The position numbers and the translations under genes are program-made. From contig JBMYSZ010000006.1 in the NCBI GenBank assembly GCA_049603835.1, positions 1 through 64,000 of the forward strand: DNA of 64,000 nt, given 5' to 3'. The notes below the pieces were generated by a model. That model ran no database searches. It was not told the DNA's origin and worked only from the letters and a program-made list of their open reading frames with translations. Of this stretch, positions 1-9,087 are shown piece by piece; position 1 is the first letter of the stretch, and every line of letters starts with the position of its first letter. The stretch is from Mangrovicoccus sp049603835. GTDB taxonomy: Bacteria > Pseudomonadota > Alphaproteobacteria > Rhodobacterales > Rhodobacteraceae.

Positions 1-25
1 CTAAGGGCAGAGCCGCCGGGGCTTT

Positions 26-583
26 TTATTGTCTGGGTGCCGGGATCCAGTCGCCAGGGGCCAGGCCATTTAGCGACCAATCCCCAAGCTTCGCCCGGAT
101 CAGGCGCAAAGTTGGGTGGCCCACCGCCGCAGTCATCCGCCGCACTTGGCGATTGCGTCCTTCGGTGATGGTGATCTCGATCCAGCTATCGGGGATGGAT
201 TTGCGCACACGGATGGGGGGATCGCGGGGCCAGAGGGCTTCGGGCTCGGCTATAGCCTGCACCTTGGCCGGGCGGGTGAGGCCATCTTTCAGCTCCACCC
301 CATCCCGCAGTGCTTTGAGCGCGGCTTGATCAGGCAGACCCTCCACCTGCACCCAATAGGTTTTCGCGGTTTTGAAGCGGGGATTAGACAGCCTGGCCTG
401 CAGCTTGCCATGATCGGTTAGCACCAAAAGCCCCTCGCTATCCTTATCGAGCCGCCCCGCCGCATAGACGCCCGGCAGATCGATGAATGCCGACAGGGTG
501 GGCGAGGGGCTCGACGCGGTGGAGCTATCGGTGAATTGCGACAACACGCCGTAAGGTTTGTTAAAGAGGATCGTTTTGGCCAT
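26..583 (-). CDS. rluE: 23S rRNA pseudouridine synthase, RluE-type (RsuA family)
   Basis: This 185-residue protein isomerises a uridine to pseudouridine in 23S rRNA. The catalytic motif AGRLDKDSEGLLVLT is present, with the nucleophilic Asp near residue 46, and the family's C-terminal signature appears as EGRNRQVRRMTAAVGHPTLRLIR. The short length and the lack of an N-terminal S4 domain point to the RluE subgroup rather than RsuA or RluB. I chose the ATG that begins MAKTILFNKPYG; a longer reading adds eight basic residues upstream. The gene is read leftwards, downstream of gltA and separated from it by a terminator, so it is probably transcribed on its own. The family call is firm; the exact target base is inferred from the subgroup. 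Confidence 0.9.
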   Translation of the reverse strand: MAKTILFNKPYGVLSQFTDSSTASSPSPTLSAFIDLPGVYAAGRLDKDSEGLLVLTDHGKLQARLSNPRFKTAKTYWVQVEGLPDQAALKALRDGVELKDGLTRPAKVQAIAEPEALWPRDPPIRVRKSIPDSWIEITITEGRNRQVRRMTAAVGHPTLRLIRAKLGDWSLNGLAPGDWIPAPRQ

Positions 584-651
584 GGGGCCTTTTATGCGCC
601 GCCGCATTGGGCGCCAAGGGAGGGCGCCGCCCAGCCAGAGCCAAAGCGCAT

Positions 652-678
652 AAAAAAACGGGCCAGCGGGCCCGTTTT
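652..678 (-). terminator. Rho-independent terminator of gltA
   Basis: A stem of CGGGCC and GGCCCG around a four-base loop is followed on the minus strand by seven T residues. It lies just past the gltA stop codon. A-rich and T-rich flanks on both sides could extend the stem and allow some function in either direction. Confidence 0.8.
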
Positions 679-700
679 CTTGTCTGATAAGCCGCAGAAC

Positions 701-2005
701 TTAGCGGTTTTCCACATCCACATATTCGCGCGCGGAGGCCCCAACATAAAGCTGGCGCGGGCGGCCGATTTTCTGTGCAGGATCGCCCAGCATTTCTTTC
801 CACTGGGTGATCCAACCCACGGTCCGCGACAGGGCGAAGATCGGGGTAAACATCGATGTCGGGAAGCCCATCGCTTCGAGGATGATGCCGGAATAGAAGT
901 CCACATTCGGGAACAGCTTTTTCTCGGCGAAATAGGGATCGGCCAGAGCCGCCGCTTCCAGTTCCTTCGCAACCTGCAAGATTGGGTTATCTTCCACACC
1001 CAGCAGACCCAGAACCTCGTCAGCGGACTGTTTCATCACAGTCGCGCGCGGGTCGTGGTTTTTATACACCCGGTGGCCAAAGCCCATCAGGCGGAACGGA
1101 TCATTTTTGTCTTTCGCACGGGCGATATATTCCGGGATCCGATCAACCGAGCCGATTTCCTGCAGCATTTCCAAGCAAGCTTGGTTCGCGCCACCATGGG
1201 CCGGGCCCCAGAGACAGGCGATGCCCGCCGCGATACAAGCGAAGGGATTGGCACCCGAGGAAGACGCCAAACGCACGGTCGAGGTCGACGCGTTCTGCTC
1301 GTGATCCGCATGCAGGGTGAAGATGCGGTCCATGGCGCGGGACAAGATCGGGTTGACCTCGTAATCATCGGCCGGAACAGCAAAACACATGCGCAGGAAG
1401 TTCGACGCATAGTCGATATCGTTGCGCGGATATACGAAAGGCTGCCCTTGGGAATATTTAAAGGCCCAAGCCGCAATCGTCGGCATTTTCGCGATCAAGC
1501 GGATCGCGGCGACTTCACGCTGCCACGGATCGGAAATATCGGTGGAATCGTGATAGAAGGCCGACATCGCACCAACAACACCCACCATAATCGCCATCGG
1601 ATGCGCATCCCGGCGGAAACCGGAGAAGAAGTTGCGCATTTGCTCATGCAGCATGGTGTGCTTGGTTACGCGGCTTTCGAAATCTTCCAGCTGTGCGCCG
1701 GTCGGCAATTCGCCGTAAAGCAGCAGATAGCAAACTTCGAGGAAGTGAGACTTCTCGGCCAATTCGCCAATCGGGTAACCGCGATGCAGCAAGATGCCCT
1801 CATCGCCATCGATAAAGGTGATGGTCGATTCGCAAGACGCGGTGGAGGTGAAGCCCGGATCGTAAGTGAATACATCGCCTTGGGCATAGAGTTTGCGAAT
1901 GTCCAGAACATCCGGACCCTCTGTTGGCGACATAATCGGCAGATCGATCGTTTTGTCACCGATCGTCAAAGTGGCGGTCTTCTGCGGTTGTGACGTATCA
2001 GGCAT
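701..2005 (-). CDS. gltA: Citrate synthase
   Basis: This enzyme condenses oxaloacetate with acetyl-CoA in the first step of the TCA cycle. The protein is about 434 residues, the usual size of the hexameric type II bacterial enzyme. Active-site signatures are visible: GFGHRVYKNHDPRA with the catalytic His, and NVDFYSG with the catalytic Asp near the C terminus. Two ATG codons lie six bases apart. The strong GGAGG sits directly against the first (2011) but about six bases from the second (2005), so I prefer 2005. gltX lies upstream on the same strand with a 73-base gap, and a clear terminator follows. The call is firm. Confidence 0.96.
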   Translation of the reverse strand: MPDTSQPQKTATLTIGDKTIDLPIMSPTEGPDVLDIRKLYAQGDVFTYDPGFTSTASCESTITFIDGDEGILLHRGYPIGELAEKSHFLEVCYLLLYGELPTGAQLEDFESRVTKHTMLHEQMRNFFSGFRRDAHPMAIMVGVVGAMSAFYHDSTDISDPWQREVAAIRLIAKMPTIAAWAFKYSQGQPFVYPRNDIDYASNFLRMCFAVPADDYEVNPILSRAMDRIFTLHADHEQNASTSTVRLASSSGANPFACIAAGIACLWGPAHGGANQACLEMLQEIGSVDRIPEYIARAKDKNDPFRLMGFGHRVYKNHDPRATVMKQSADEVLGLLGVEDNPILQVAKELEAAALADPYFAEKKLFPNVDFYSGIILEAMGFPTSMFTPIFALSRTVGWITQWKEMLGDPAQKIGRPRQLYVGASAREYVDVENR

Positions 2006-2078
2006 TGGCATCCCTCCTTTGCCAACCGTGGGCGCATAGTCGCCCCGGTTTTGGGTATGTCATTGAGCCGGGCCGAGG

Positions 2079-3494
2079 TCACTCCCGGCCAGAGCTGGTC
2101 GCATCGTTAAGGCGGCCGATGGTTTCGTCTCGGCCAATAACAAGCATCATATCAAATACGCTCGGAGATACTGTGCGGCCCGCAAGCGCAGCCCGTAGAG
2201 CTGGGGCGAGTTTGCCGAGCTTTAGCTCATGCTCTTCCGCCTTTGCAGACACAGTTTCCTCTAACGCGTTGCGCGTCCAGCTAGCATTGGTCAGCGGTGC
2301 CGTCAATTCTTCCAGTATACCAAGGGATACCGGATTAAGAGCCTTGGCCGCCTTTGCGTCAATGCTCAAAGGCCGCTCTGCCAAAGTAAAATAAGCCTTT
2401 TCAAGCAGTTCCGGCAAAGTTTTGGCTCTTTCCTTGAGGCAATACATCGCACGAGTTAAACCATCTTTTTGCGATGCTGACAGTGGGTTTTCTCCGGTAG
2501 CCTCTAAAAAGCCTTCTATTTCAGCAACTAAAGTTCCATCTTCGCTCGCGGCAATATGTTGCCCCGAAAGATTCTCTAGCTTTTTGAAGTCAAACCGCGC
2601 CGGAGCTTTGCCAATTCCGCCTAGGTCAAACCATTCAAGCGCCTGCGCCGTCGAGAAAAATTCGTCATCCCCATGGCTCCAACCCAGTCGCGCCAGGTAA
2701 TTGCGCACCGCTTCCACCGGATAACCCATGGCGCGATATTCCTCGACGCCCAAGGCTCCGTGACGCTTGGACAGCTTCTTTCCATCACTGCCATGGATCA
2801 GCGGGATATGGGCATAGACAGGCAGGGGCCAACCCATAGCCTGATAGATCTGGGCTTGGCGTGCGGCATTATTCAGATGGTCATCGCCCCGGATCACATG
2901 GGTGACGCCCATGTCATAATCATCCACCACAACGGCGAGCATATAAGTGGGGCTGCCATCGGAGCGCAGCAAAACCATGTCATCTAGCGCTGCATTTTTG
3001 AATGTGACCTGGCCTTGCACCTGGTCATCGATCACCGTTTCGCCTTCGCGCGGGGCTTTGAGCCGGACAACGAAAGGCGCATCCGGGGCTGTGGTTGGGT
3101 CGGCATCGCGCCAGGGCGATTGATAGAGGGTCGAGCGGCCCTCGGCTTTCGCGGCTTCGCGGAATGCGGCGATCTCCTCTTGAGTGGCGTAGCAGCGATA
3201 GGCATGGCCCTCTGCCAGCATCTGATGGGCCACTTCCGCATGGCGGTCGGCGCGCTCAAACTGGCTGATCGCGTCGCCGTCATGATCAAGCCCAAGCCAG
3301 GCCATGCCGTCCAAAATGGCTTGGGTCGCTTCCGGGGTGGAGCGAGCGCGGTCCGTGTCTTCGATCCGCAGCAGGAATTGACCGCCGCGTGCGCGGGCAT
3401 AGAGCCAGTTAAACAGCGCCGTCCGCGCGCCGCCAATATGCAAAAACCCGGTGGGCGAGGGGGCAAAACGGGTGACGACCTGGGTGTCCGGCAT
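2079..3494 (-). CDS. gltX: Glutamyl-tRNA synthetase
   Basis: This class I aminoacyl-tRNA synthetase charges tRNA-Glu; in alphaproteobacteria it may also charge tRNA-Gln for later amidation. The 471 residues carry the HIGH-type motif as HIGG (residues 19-22, within APSPTGFLHIGG) and the KMSKS-type motif as KLSKRHG in the middle of the protein. The anticodon-binding part is C-terminal. The part of the gene coding for the C-terminal third, roughly 2079-2660, is visibly richer in A+T than the rest: one 60-base block at 2461-2520 has 27 G+C and one at 3361-3420 has 38. The protein still looks intact, so this suggests a recombinant mosaic rather than decay. comEC diverges upstream and gltA follows downstream. 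Confidence 0.96.
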   Translation of the reverse strand: MPDTQVVTRFAPSPTGFLHIGGARTALFNWLYARARGGQFLLRIEDTDRARSTPEATQAILDGMAWLGLDHDGDAISQFERADRHAEVAHQMLAEGHAYRCYATQEEIAAFREAAKAEGRSTLYQSPWRDADPTTAPDAPFVVRLKAPREGETVIDDQVQGQVTFKNAALDDMVLLRSDGSPTYMLAVVVDDYDMGVTHVIRGDDHLNNAARQAQIYQAMGWPLPVYAHIPLIHGSDGKKLSKRHGALGVEEYRAMGYPVEAVRNYLARLGWSHGDDEFFSTAQALEWFDLGGIGKAPARFDFKKLENLSGQHIAASEDGTLVAEIEGFLEATGENPLSASQKDGLTRAMYCLKERAKTLPELLEKAYFTLAERPLSIDAKAAKALNPVSLGILEELTAPLTNASWTRNALEETVSAKAEEHELKLGKLAPALRAALAGRTVSPSVFDMMLVIGRDETIGRLNDATSSGRE

Positions 3495-3636
3495 TGCGGT
3501 AGGCTCCTTGCAGTAGCTGGTGGCCCGTCCCTTAGACCGCTGCCCGGTCCGGGTAAAGCCGTAGGCAAGGCGGCGTTAAGCATTTGGCAAGGCTGGTGGC
3601 GCAGAAATTTGGTTAACGGAAAGGAAAAACCCGGCA

Positions 3637-5820
3637 TTGGCCGTATTTGACCGCCTGATCGCAGAGCAGAGGGGATATCTTTTCCCCTGGGTCCCCGTGG
3701 CTATGGCTTTCGGGATCGGGGGATATTTTGCCCTCGCGGTGGAGCCGGGGCGCGGGCTTTTCTTGGGGATAGCTGCTTTGGCGGGGCTGTTGCTTTTGCT
3801 GGCCTGGCGCGGCACGGAAACTTGGCGGCCCGTGGCGGCGGCGTTGCTTTTTGCGGTGATTGGCTTTGGCCTTGCGGCAGGGCGCGCCCATTGGGTCGCG
3901 GCACCAGTGCTGGAATTTCGCTATTACGGCCCGATCGAAGGACGGCTGGTAGAGGTCGATCGCTCGCTCAGCGATAAGCTTCGCCTGACCCTGGATCAGG
4001 TGGTTTTGTTCAACACGCCGCCACATCGCACACCCGCAATGGTGCGCGTCTCGCTGCATGGGGATGGTTTGCGCAGCGCGCCAGTGCCGGGGCAGAGACT
4101 CATCCTGACTGGGCATTTATCCGCGCCTATGGGCCCGGCAGAGCCCGGCGGCTTCGATTTTCGGCGACTGGCATGGTTTGAGCGACTGGGGGCGGTGGGC
4201 TATACCCGCTCGCCGGTTTTAGTGCTGGACCCCGCACCGCAAGGGGGCGAGCTTTGGGTCAATCGGCAAAGACTGCGCCTGTCCAAAGCGATCCAAGCCG
4301 AATTGCCTGGCCAGCGCGGGGCTTTCGCGGCAGCTATTCTGACGGGCGATAGATCGGGGCTGGAACGCCCAACGATTGACGCGATGCGTGCTACTAATCT
4401 TGCGCATTTGCTGGCAATATCCGGACTGCATATGGGCTTGCTCACCGGCTTTGTGTTTTTGGTGCTGCGCTATGCGATTGCGCTTTGGCCTTGGTTGTCA
4501 CTGCGGATCAATGGCAAAAAACTTGCGGCTTTTATGGCGATGGTGATCGCGGCAGGCTATCTGGCGATGTCTGGCGGCAATGTGGCGACGCAGCGGGCCT
4601 TTGTTATGGTGGCTGTAATGCTGGGCGCTGTGCTGCTCGATCGCCGGGCCTTGACCCTACGCGCGGTGGCCTTGGCGGCGGTGATCATCCTGGCGATGCG
4701 ACCCGAAGCGCTGCTGTCGCCCGGCTTTCAAATGTCTTTCGCGGCCACCACGGCGCTGGTCTATGTCTTTTCTAATTTGCGCGGGTTTGAGCTTTGGCGA
4801 CGACCCGCCTGGGTGCAGCCGGTCGTAGCTGTGGTCGTGTCATCCTCGGTGGCGGGGATCGCAACCGCGCCGGTCGGGGCGGCGCATTTCAACCAGGTCG
4901 CGCAATATGGTCTGATCGCCAATCTGATCGCCGTGCCGGTCATGGGAATGCTGGTGATGCCCATGGCGGTGCTTGCCGGTTGTCTCGCGCCATTCGGCCT
5001 GAGCTGGCTGGGGCTAGAGATCATGGCGCTTGGCATCGATTGGATCCTCTTTGTGGCGCATCGCATCGCCGATCTGCCGGGGGCTGTGCGCGGGGTGATG
5101 GCCCCGCCTGGTATCGTCCTGACCCTGATCGCCTGCGGTGCGCTTTGGGGCATCCTATGGCGCGGCGGGCTGCGCTATGGCGGGCTGGCAGGGATCTTGG
5201 CGGGGCTTTGGCTTTGGACCCAGGCCGAGCGGCCACATCTGTTGATTGCGCAGAGCGGAGCCTTGGTGGGGGTGATGGGGCCAGAAGGCCGGATCATCAA
5301 CAAGCCGCGCGGGGATGGGTTCGTGGCCCGCTCTTGGTTGGAAAATGATGGCGACCGCGCCAGCCAAGCCGATGCGGCCGGGCGTGGTGGCGCTGCGGGG
5401 CCGGGGTTTTCCTTTGCCCTTGGGCAGATCCAGGCGCTGCAATTTTCGAACCGCCAAGCAAAGGCGACAGAGGCGCCCTGTGGGGCCGCGCAATTTGTGA
5501 TCACAATTGAGGAGCCAGCGACTTGGCCCAAAGATGCACACCAGGCTTGCGCAATCCTCAGCGCCCATGATCTCGCGAAAACCGGGTCATTAGCTCTGGA
5601 TATGGGCAAGGATGGCGTCGCGCGCATTTCGTCGGCGGTGATTTCCTCTGGTGCGAGGCTTTGGAGCGGTGGGGCTCAGACCCAGCCCAAAATCGCGCAG
5701 CTCCGCGAGGAGCTAGATCAATTGGCCATACGACTGAGCGAAAGTAACCCGCCGGCCGCCGCCCATTTCGCGGAAAATGCAAATGCAGATGATCGGCACG
5801 GCGCGGAGCGAAAACCGTAG
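3637..5820 (+). CDS. comEC: ComEC/Rec2-family inner-membrane DNA-uptake channel protein
   Basis: This 727-residue polytopic membrane protein has an N-terminal DUF4131-like part with hydrophobic segments followed by the Competence domain. The hallmark sequence LLAISGLHMGLL lies near residue 265 and is followed by many transmembrane segments. The family forms the channel that takes single-stranded DNA across the inner membrane during transformation. I see no HxHxDH motif of the metallo-beta-lactamase domain found in longer ComEC proteins; the last 180 residues are soluble and of unclear role. The start appears to be TTG, with GGAAAGG upstream. The gene diverges from gltX and converges on lexA. 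Whether this organism is competent cannot be judged from one gene. Confidence 0.88.
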   Translation: MAVFDRLIAEQRGYLFPWVPVAMAFGIGGYFALAVEPGRGLFLGIAALAGLLLLLAWRGTETWRPVAAALLFAVIGFGLAAGRAHWVAAPVLEFRYYGPIEGRLVEVDRSLSDKLRLTLDQVVLFNTPPHRTPAMVRVSLHGDGLRSAPVPGQRLILTGHLSAPMGPAEPGGFDFRRLAWFERLGAVGYTRSPVLVLDPAPQGGELWVNRQRLRLSKAIQAELPGQRGAFAAAILTGDRSGLERPTIDAMRATNLAHLLAISGLHMGLLTGFVFLVLRYAIALWPWLSLRINGKKLAAFMAMVIAAGYLAMSGGNVATQRAFVMVAVMLGAVLLDRRALTLRAVALAAVIILAMRPEALLSPGFQMSFAATTALVYVFSNLRGFELWRRPAWVQPVVAVVVSSSVAGIATAPVGAAHFNQVAQYGLIANLIAVPVMGMLVMPMAVLAGCLAPFGLSWLGLEIMALGIDWILFVAHRIADLPGAVRGVMAPPGIVLTLIACGALWGILWRGGLRYGGLAGILAGLWLWTQAERPHLLIAQSGALVGVMGPEGRIINKPRGDGFVARSWLENDGDRASQADAAGRGGAAGPGFSFALGQIQALQFSNRQAKATEAPCGAAQFVITIEEPATWPKDAHQACAILSAHDLAKTGSLALDMGKDGVARISSAVISSGARLWSGGAQTQPKIAQLREELDQLAIRLSESNPPAAAHFAENANADDRHGAERKP

Positions 5821-5842
5821 AAGGCGTTGCTCACCTAGCGCC

Positions 5843-6547
5843 CTAATAGCTGCGGATCAGACCCACCAGCTTGCCCTGGATCGCGACACGGTCCTCGGGA
5901 TATGTTTGCACCACATAAGCCGCATTGGCGGGTTCCAGAGCCACGGTGCCGCCGCGCCGCCGATAGCGTTTCAGGGTCACATCCTGATCATCGATTTTGG
6001 CCACGACGATATCGCCATTTTCCGCAGTATTCGCTTCGCGGATGACCACAACATCACCGTCATTAATCCCAATCTCGATCATCGAGTCGCCTTTGATTTC
6101 AAGCGCATAATGGGCGCCAGAACGGCTCATCATGGAATTGGGGACAGAGATCCGATCATTTTGCGGCACGGCCTCAATTGGACCACCCGCCGCAATCCGC
6201 CCCATCAAGGGAATATCGCTCGCGCCAAAACTATCAATGCCGATCGCCTCATTTGGCATGCTGCTGGTTTCGGGGCCGCTATCGGGCATATCGCCATCAA
6301 TCACCCGTGGCGCAAAACCCTTGGCTTGCAAAGCCTCGGGCAATTTCACGATCTCAATCGCCCGCGCTTTATGGGGCAAGCGGCGCAGATAGCCCCGCTC
6401 TTCCATCGAGGTGATCAGCCGGTGAATGCCCGATTTCGAGCGCAGCCCCAGATGGTCTTTCATCTCATCGAAAGACGGTGGAATCCCATCGCGCAACTGC
6501 CGCGCATGAATGAATTCCAGCAGTTCTAACATCTTTTTGGTTAGCAT
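5843..6547 (-). CDS. lexA: LexA repressor, SOS regulator
   Basis: This is the 234-residue SOS repressor and self-cleaving peptidase. The N-terminal winged helix spans about residues 1-65, including SKSGIHRLITSMEERGYLRR. The cleavage site is Ala120-Gly121 in GRIAAGGP, followed 35 residues later by the nucleophile Ser155 in KGDSMIEIG. The general-base Lys is near 193 in VTLKRY. The spacing matches E. coli LexA, while the longer linker is usual for alphaproteobacteria. A perfect GTTC-N7-GTTC box lies about 46 bases upstream, so autoregulation is very likely. The gene follows moeA on the same strand and converges with comEC. Confidence 0.96.
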   Translation of the reverse strand: MLTKKMLELLEFIHARQLRDGIPPSFDEMKDHLGLRSKSGIHRLITSMEERGYLRRLPHKARAIEIVKLPEALQAKGFAPRVIDGDMPDSGPETSSMPNEAIGIDSFGASDIPLMGRIAAGGPIEAVPQNDRISVPNSMMSRSGAHYALEIKGDSMIEIGINDGDVVVIREANTAENGDIVVAKIDDQDVTLKRYRRRGGTVALEPANAAYVVQTYPEDRVAIQGKLVGLIRSY

Positions 6548-6592
6548 TTTTTCGCAGGGACTCCGGCTGTAAAAGGCCTATGTTGTTCAAAT

Positions 6593-6607
6593 GTTCTAAG
6601 CTCGTTC
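6593..6607. promoter_or_regulatory. SOS box (LexA operator) of lexA
   Basis: GTTCTAAGCTCGTTC matches the alphaproteobacterial LexA consensus GTTC-N7-GTTC exactly. A third GTTC at 6585-6588 precedes it with a four-base gap, which does not fit the spacing rule. The site lies between the lexA start and the end of moeA. Confidence 0.88.
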
Positions 6608-6630
6608 CATTTTTGTGTCAATGCCACAGT

Positions 6631-7803
6631 TTATATTTCAATTACGTTAACAATTTGTCCTTTATTTTCTGGAGCGCTATTGGGGGCGCGCACCAAAAGT
6701 GCATTTGCCTCGGCCAAAACGGTCAAAAGGCTGCTATCTTGGCGGGCCAGGGGCGTTACTTGGCCATTCTGCAAAATAGCCCGCATATAGTGTTCTCTTG
6801 GCCCGTTCTCGCCTAAATCTAGAGTTAATTCAGCCTTCTGGCGCGGTGCAGGCGCGGCGGGCAGACCCTGCAAAGCCCGCGCCATTGGGCGCAAAAACAC
6901 CATGCCACAGACCATCGCGGAGACCGGATTTCCGGGCAGGCCAAGCATAGGGCTGCCGTTCAATAGGCCCGCCATTAGTGGTTTGCCTGGCCGCATCGCA
7001 ACCTTGTGGAAATCCATAGTCGCGCCGAGTTTTTGCAGCGCCTTTGCCACCAAGTCGTGATCCCCGACCGAAGCACCGCCGCTAGTGACGATCAGGTCGG
7101 CCCCTTTGGCCAGCTCAAAGACCTGAAATAGCGCGTCGTAATTATCCGCCGCAATGGGCAGAATTCGTGGCGTGCAGCCCTCAGCCTCTAGCATGGCGGC
7201 CAGACCGAAAGAGTTAGAGGCGATGATTTGATCCTCGCCAGGGTTTTCGCCGGGCATGACCAGCTCGTCCCCGGTGGAGATAATGGCCACTTGGGGCCGC
7301 CGGGTCACGGTCACTTCGGAAATATTCATCGCCGCCAGCAGCGCGATATCGCTGGGGCTTAGACGGCGCGGGGCGGTGACCTCCATCCCGGCCATGAAAT
7401 CAGCGCCCATGGGTCGCACGAAAAGGTCTTGGCCCAGCTTATCGCCTAATGTGATCACATCGCCGTCGCGGGTCACATCCTCTTGCATGATCACCCGATC
7501 AGCGCCTTGCGGCACGGGGGCACCGGTGAAAATCCGCACTGCTTGGCCGGGCGCCACATCGCCGGAAAACTGAGTTCCCGCAGCAGCTTCGCCGATCACG
7601 GTGAATTGCGCGCCGGGGATCGCCTCGTCTCCGCGCAGAGCATAGCCATCCATAGCAGAAGTGGCAAAAGGCGGCTGATTACGCTGCGCAAGGGCAGGCT
7701 GGGCCAGAACCCGCCCATGGGCTTTGCGCAAAGCGACAGTTTCGGTGCTTAGCGGTGTGATAAGCCCAAAGAGCCGGTCCAGCGCCTCGGCAACGGAGAT
7801 CAC
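6631..7803 (-). CDS. moeA: Molybdopterin molybdotransferase MoeA
   Basis: MoeA inserts molybdate into adenylated molybdopterin in the last step of molybdenum-cofactor synthesis. The 390 residues show the family signatures STGDELVMPGE, TSGGASVGDHDL, MRPGKPLMAG and GLPGNPVSAMV in order. Translation appears to start at a GTG that overlaps the moaC stop codon (GTGA), so the two are translationally coupled at the end of a trpG-trpD-trpC-moaC-moeA run. lexA follows downstream. The last 60 or so codons are richer in A+T than the rest, but the reading frame is complete. The call is firm. Confidence 0.95.
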   Translation of the reverse strand: MISVAEALDRLFGLITPLSTETVALRKAHGRVLAQPALAQRNQPPFATSAMDGYALRGDEAIPGAQFTVIGEAAAGTQFSGDVAPGQAVRIFTGAPVPQGADRVIMQEDVTRDGDVITLGDKLGQDLFVRPMGADFMAGMEVTAPRRLSPSDIALLAAMNISEVTVTRRPQVAIISTGDELVMPGENPGEDQIIASNSFGLAAMLEAEGCTPRILPIAADNYDALFQVFELAKGADLIVTSGGASVGDHDLVAKALQKLGATMDFHKVAMRPGKPLMAGLLNGSPMLGLPGNPVSAMVCGMVFLRPMARALQGLPAAPAPRQKAELTLDLGENGPREHYMRAILQNGQVTPLARQDSSLLTVLAEANALLVRAPNSAPENKGQIVNVIEI

Positions 7804-8276
7804 GAAGCGGCCTCATAGCGGCCCGATTTGCCGCCTTCTTTCACCAGCAAACGAATGCCGCCGATTTCCATTCCCTTTTCCGCCGCTTTTAGCATGTCAT
7901 AGACGGTCAGCGCCGCGGTGGAGACAGCGGTCAGCCCCTCCATCTCTACCCCGGTCTGGCCCGAGGTTTTCACAGTCGCGGTGATGCGCACCCCGGGCAA
8001 ATCCGGATCGGCGGTTAGCTCGACCGCAACTTTGGTCATGGGCAATGGATGACAAAGCGGGATCAGATCCGCTGTGCGCTTTGCGCCCATAATCCCCGCC
8101 AGCCGCGCCACGCCCAGCACATCGCCCTTTTTCGCGGTACCTTCGGTGATATGCGCCAGAGTGTCGGGCTGCATGCGCACATAGCCCTCGGCAATCGCCA
8201 TACGGCTTGTCACGGCCTTGTCCGAGACATCCACCATATGCGCATGGCCTTGCTGGTCGAAATGGGTCAGGGTCAT
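7800..8276 (-). CDS. moaC: Cyclic pyranopterin monophosphate synthase MoaC
   Basis: MoaC works with MoaA to convert GTP to cyclic pyranopterin monophosphate, the first stage of molybdenum-cofactor synthesis. The 158 residues are the normal MoaC length. Motifs include LIPLCHPLPMTKV, the signature TGVEMEGLTAVSTAALTVYDM and the terminal KGGKSGRY element. I chose the ATG beginning MTLTHFDQQG, seven bases after the trpC stop. The four-base overlap with moeA and tight spacing to trpC show one transcript. moaA is not in this window. Confidence 0.95.
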   Translation of the reverse strand: MTLTHFDQQGHAHMVDVSDKAVTSRMAIAEGYVRMQPDTLAHITEGTAKKGDVLGVARLAGIMGAKRTADLIPLCHPLPMTKVAVELTADPDLPGVRITATVKTSGQTGVEMEGLTAVSTAALTVYDMLKAAEKGMEIGGIRLLVKEGGKSGRYEAAS

Positions 8277-8283
8277 GGGTGCC

Positions 8284-9087
8284 TCACGCAGGAATTGGGT
8301 CAGCCAATAGGGTTTCGGTGGCGGTCTGCACATCCTCTTTGCGCATCAGGCTTTCCCCGATCAGGAAACTGCGCACCCCGTGACCGGCCAGATCCGCTAG
8401 TTCCGCCGGACCAGAAAGCCCGCTTTCGGCGATGACCATACGATCCGCCGGAACCAGAGGCGCTAAGCGGCGGGTCGTGTCCAGCGTTGTTTCAAAGCTC
8501 CGCAAATCGCGGTTATTGATGCCGATCAGAGGCGAGCGCAGTTGCAAGGCGCGCTCTAGCTCCGCCTGGTCATGGATTTCGATCAATGCGGCCATGCCCC
8601 AGCTTTCGGCAGCGGCCTCTAGCTCGGCGGCTTGGGCGTCCGACACGCTGGCCATGATGATCAAAATGCAATCCGCGCCCAAAGCCCGCGCCTCGGCCAC
8701 CTGATAGACATCATACATGAAATCCTTGCGCAAAGCCGGAAGCGATGTCGCCCCGCGCGCCAGCATCAGATATTCATCCGCGCCCTGAAAGCTCGGCGTG
8801 TCAGTCAGCACCGACAAACAAGCGGCGCCACCGGCCTCATAGGCCTTGGCCAAAAGCGGCGGGTTGAAATCGGCGCGGATCAGGCCCTTGGACGGGCTCG
8901 CCTTTTTCACCTCTGCAATCAGCCCATAGCCATCGGCGTTTTTCGCCCGCAAAGCGCCAACAAAATCGCGCAGCGGCGCGGCGGCTTTGGCGGCGGCTTC
9001 AACCTCGGCCATGGGGCGGGCGGCTTTCCGTTCGGCCACCTCTTCCAGCTTATAGGCTTTGATACGGTCTAGGATTGTCTCGCTCAT
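8284..9087 (-). CDS. trpC: Indole-3-glycerol phosphate synthase
   Basis: TrpC closes the indole ring in tryptophan synthesis, converting carboxyphenylaminodeoxyribulose phosphate to indole-3-glycerol phosphate. The 267-residue (beta/alpha)8 protein has the N-terminal ILDRIKAYKLEEV helix, EVKKASPSKGLI with the catalytic Lys, IGINNRDLRSF, and the phosphate-binding AESGLSG segment. It is monofunctional, with no trpF fusion. Its ATG overlaps the trpD stop by four bases, so it is coupled to trpD. moaC follows after seven bases. Confidence 0.96.
   Translation of the reverse strand: MSETILDRIKAYKLEEVAERKAARPMAEVEAAAKAAAPLRDFVGALRAKNADGYGLIAEVKKASPSKGLIRADFNPPLLAKAYEAGGAACLSVLTDTPSFQGADEYLMLARGATSLPALRKDFMYDVYQVAEARALGADCILIIMASVSDAQAAELEAAAESWGMAALIEIHDQAELERALQLRSPLIGINNRDLRSFETTLDTTRRLAPLVPADRMVIAESGLSGPAELADLAGHGVRSFLIGESLMRKEDVQTATETLLADPIPA

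Noticed and set aside
11..27. Short AGCC/GGCT hairpin with TTTTT at the left edge as a plus-strand terminator.
   Set aside because: Only four base pairs, and the gene it would serve lies outside the window.
536..1993. A 485-codon open frame opposite gltA.
   Set aside because: Opposite a conserved gene, no family match, composition explained by the gltA codons.
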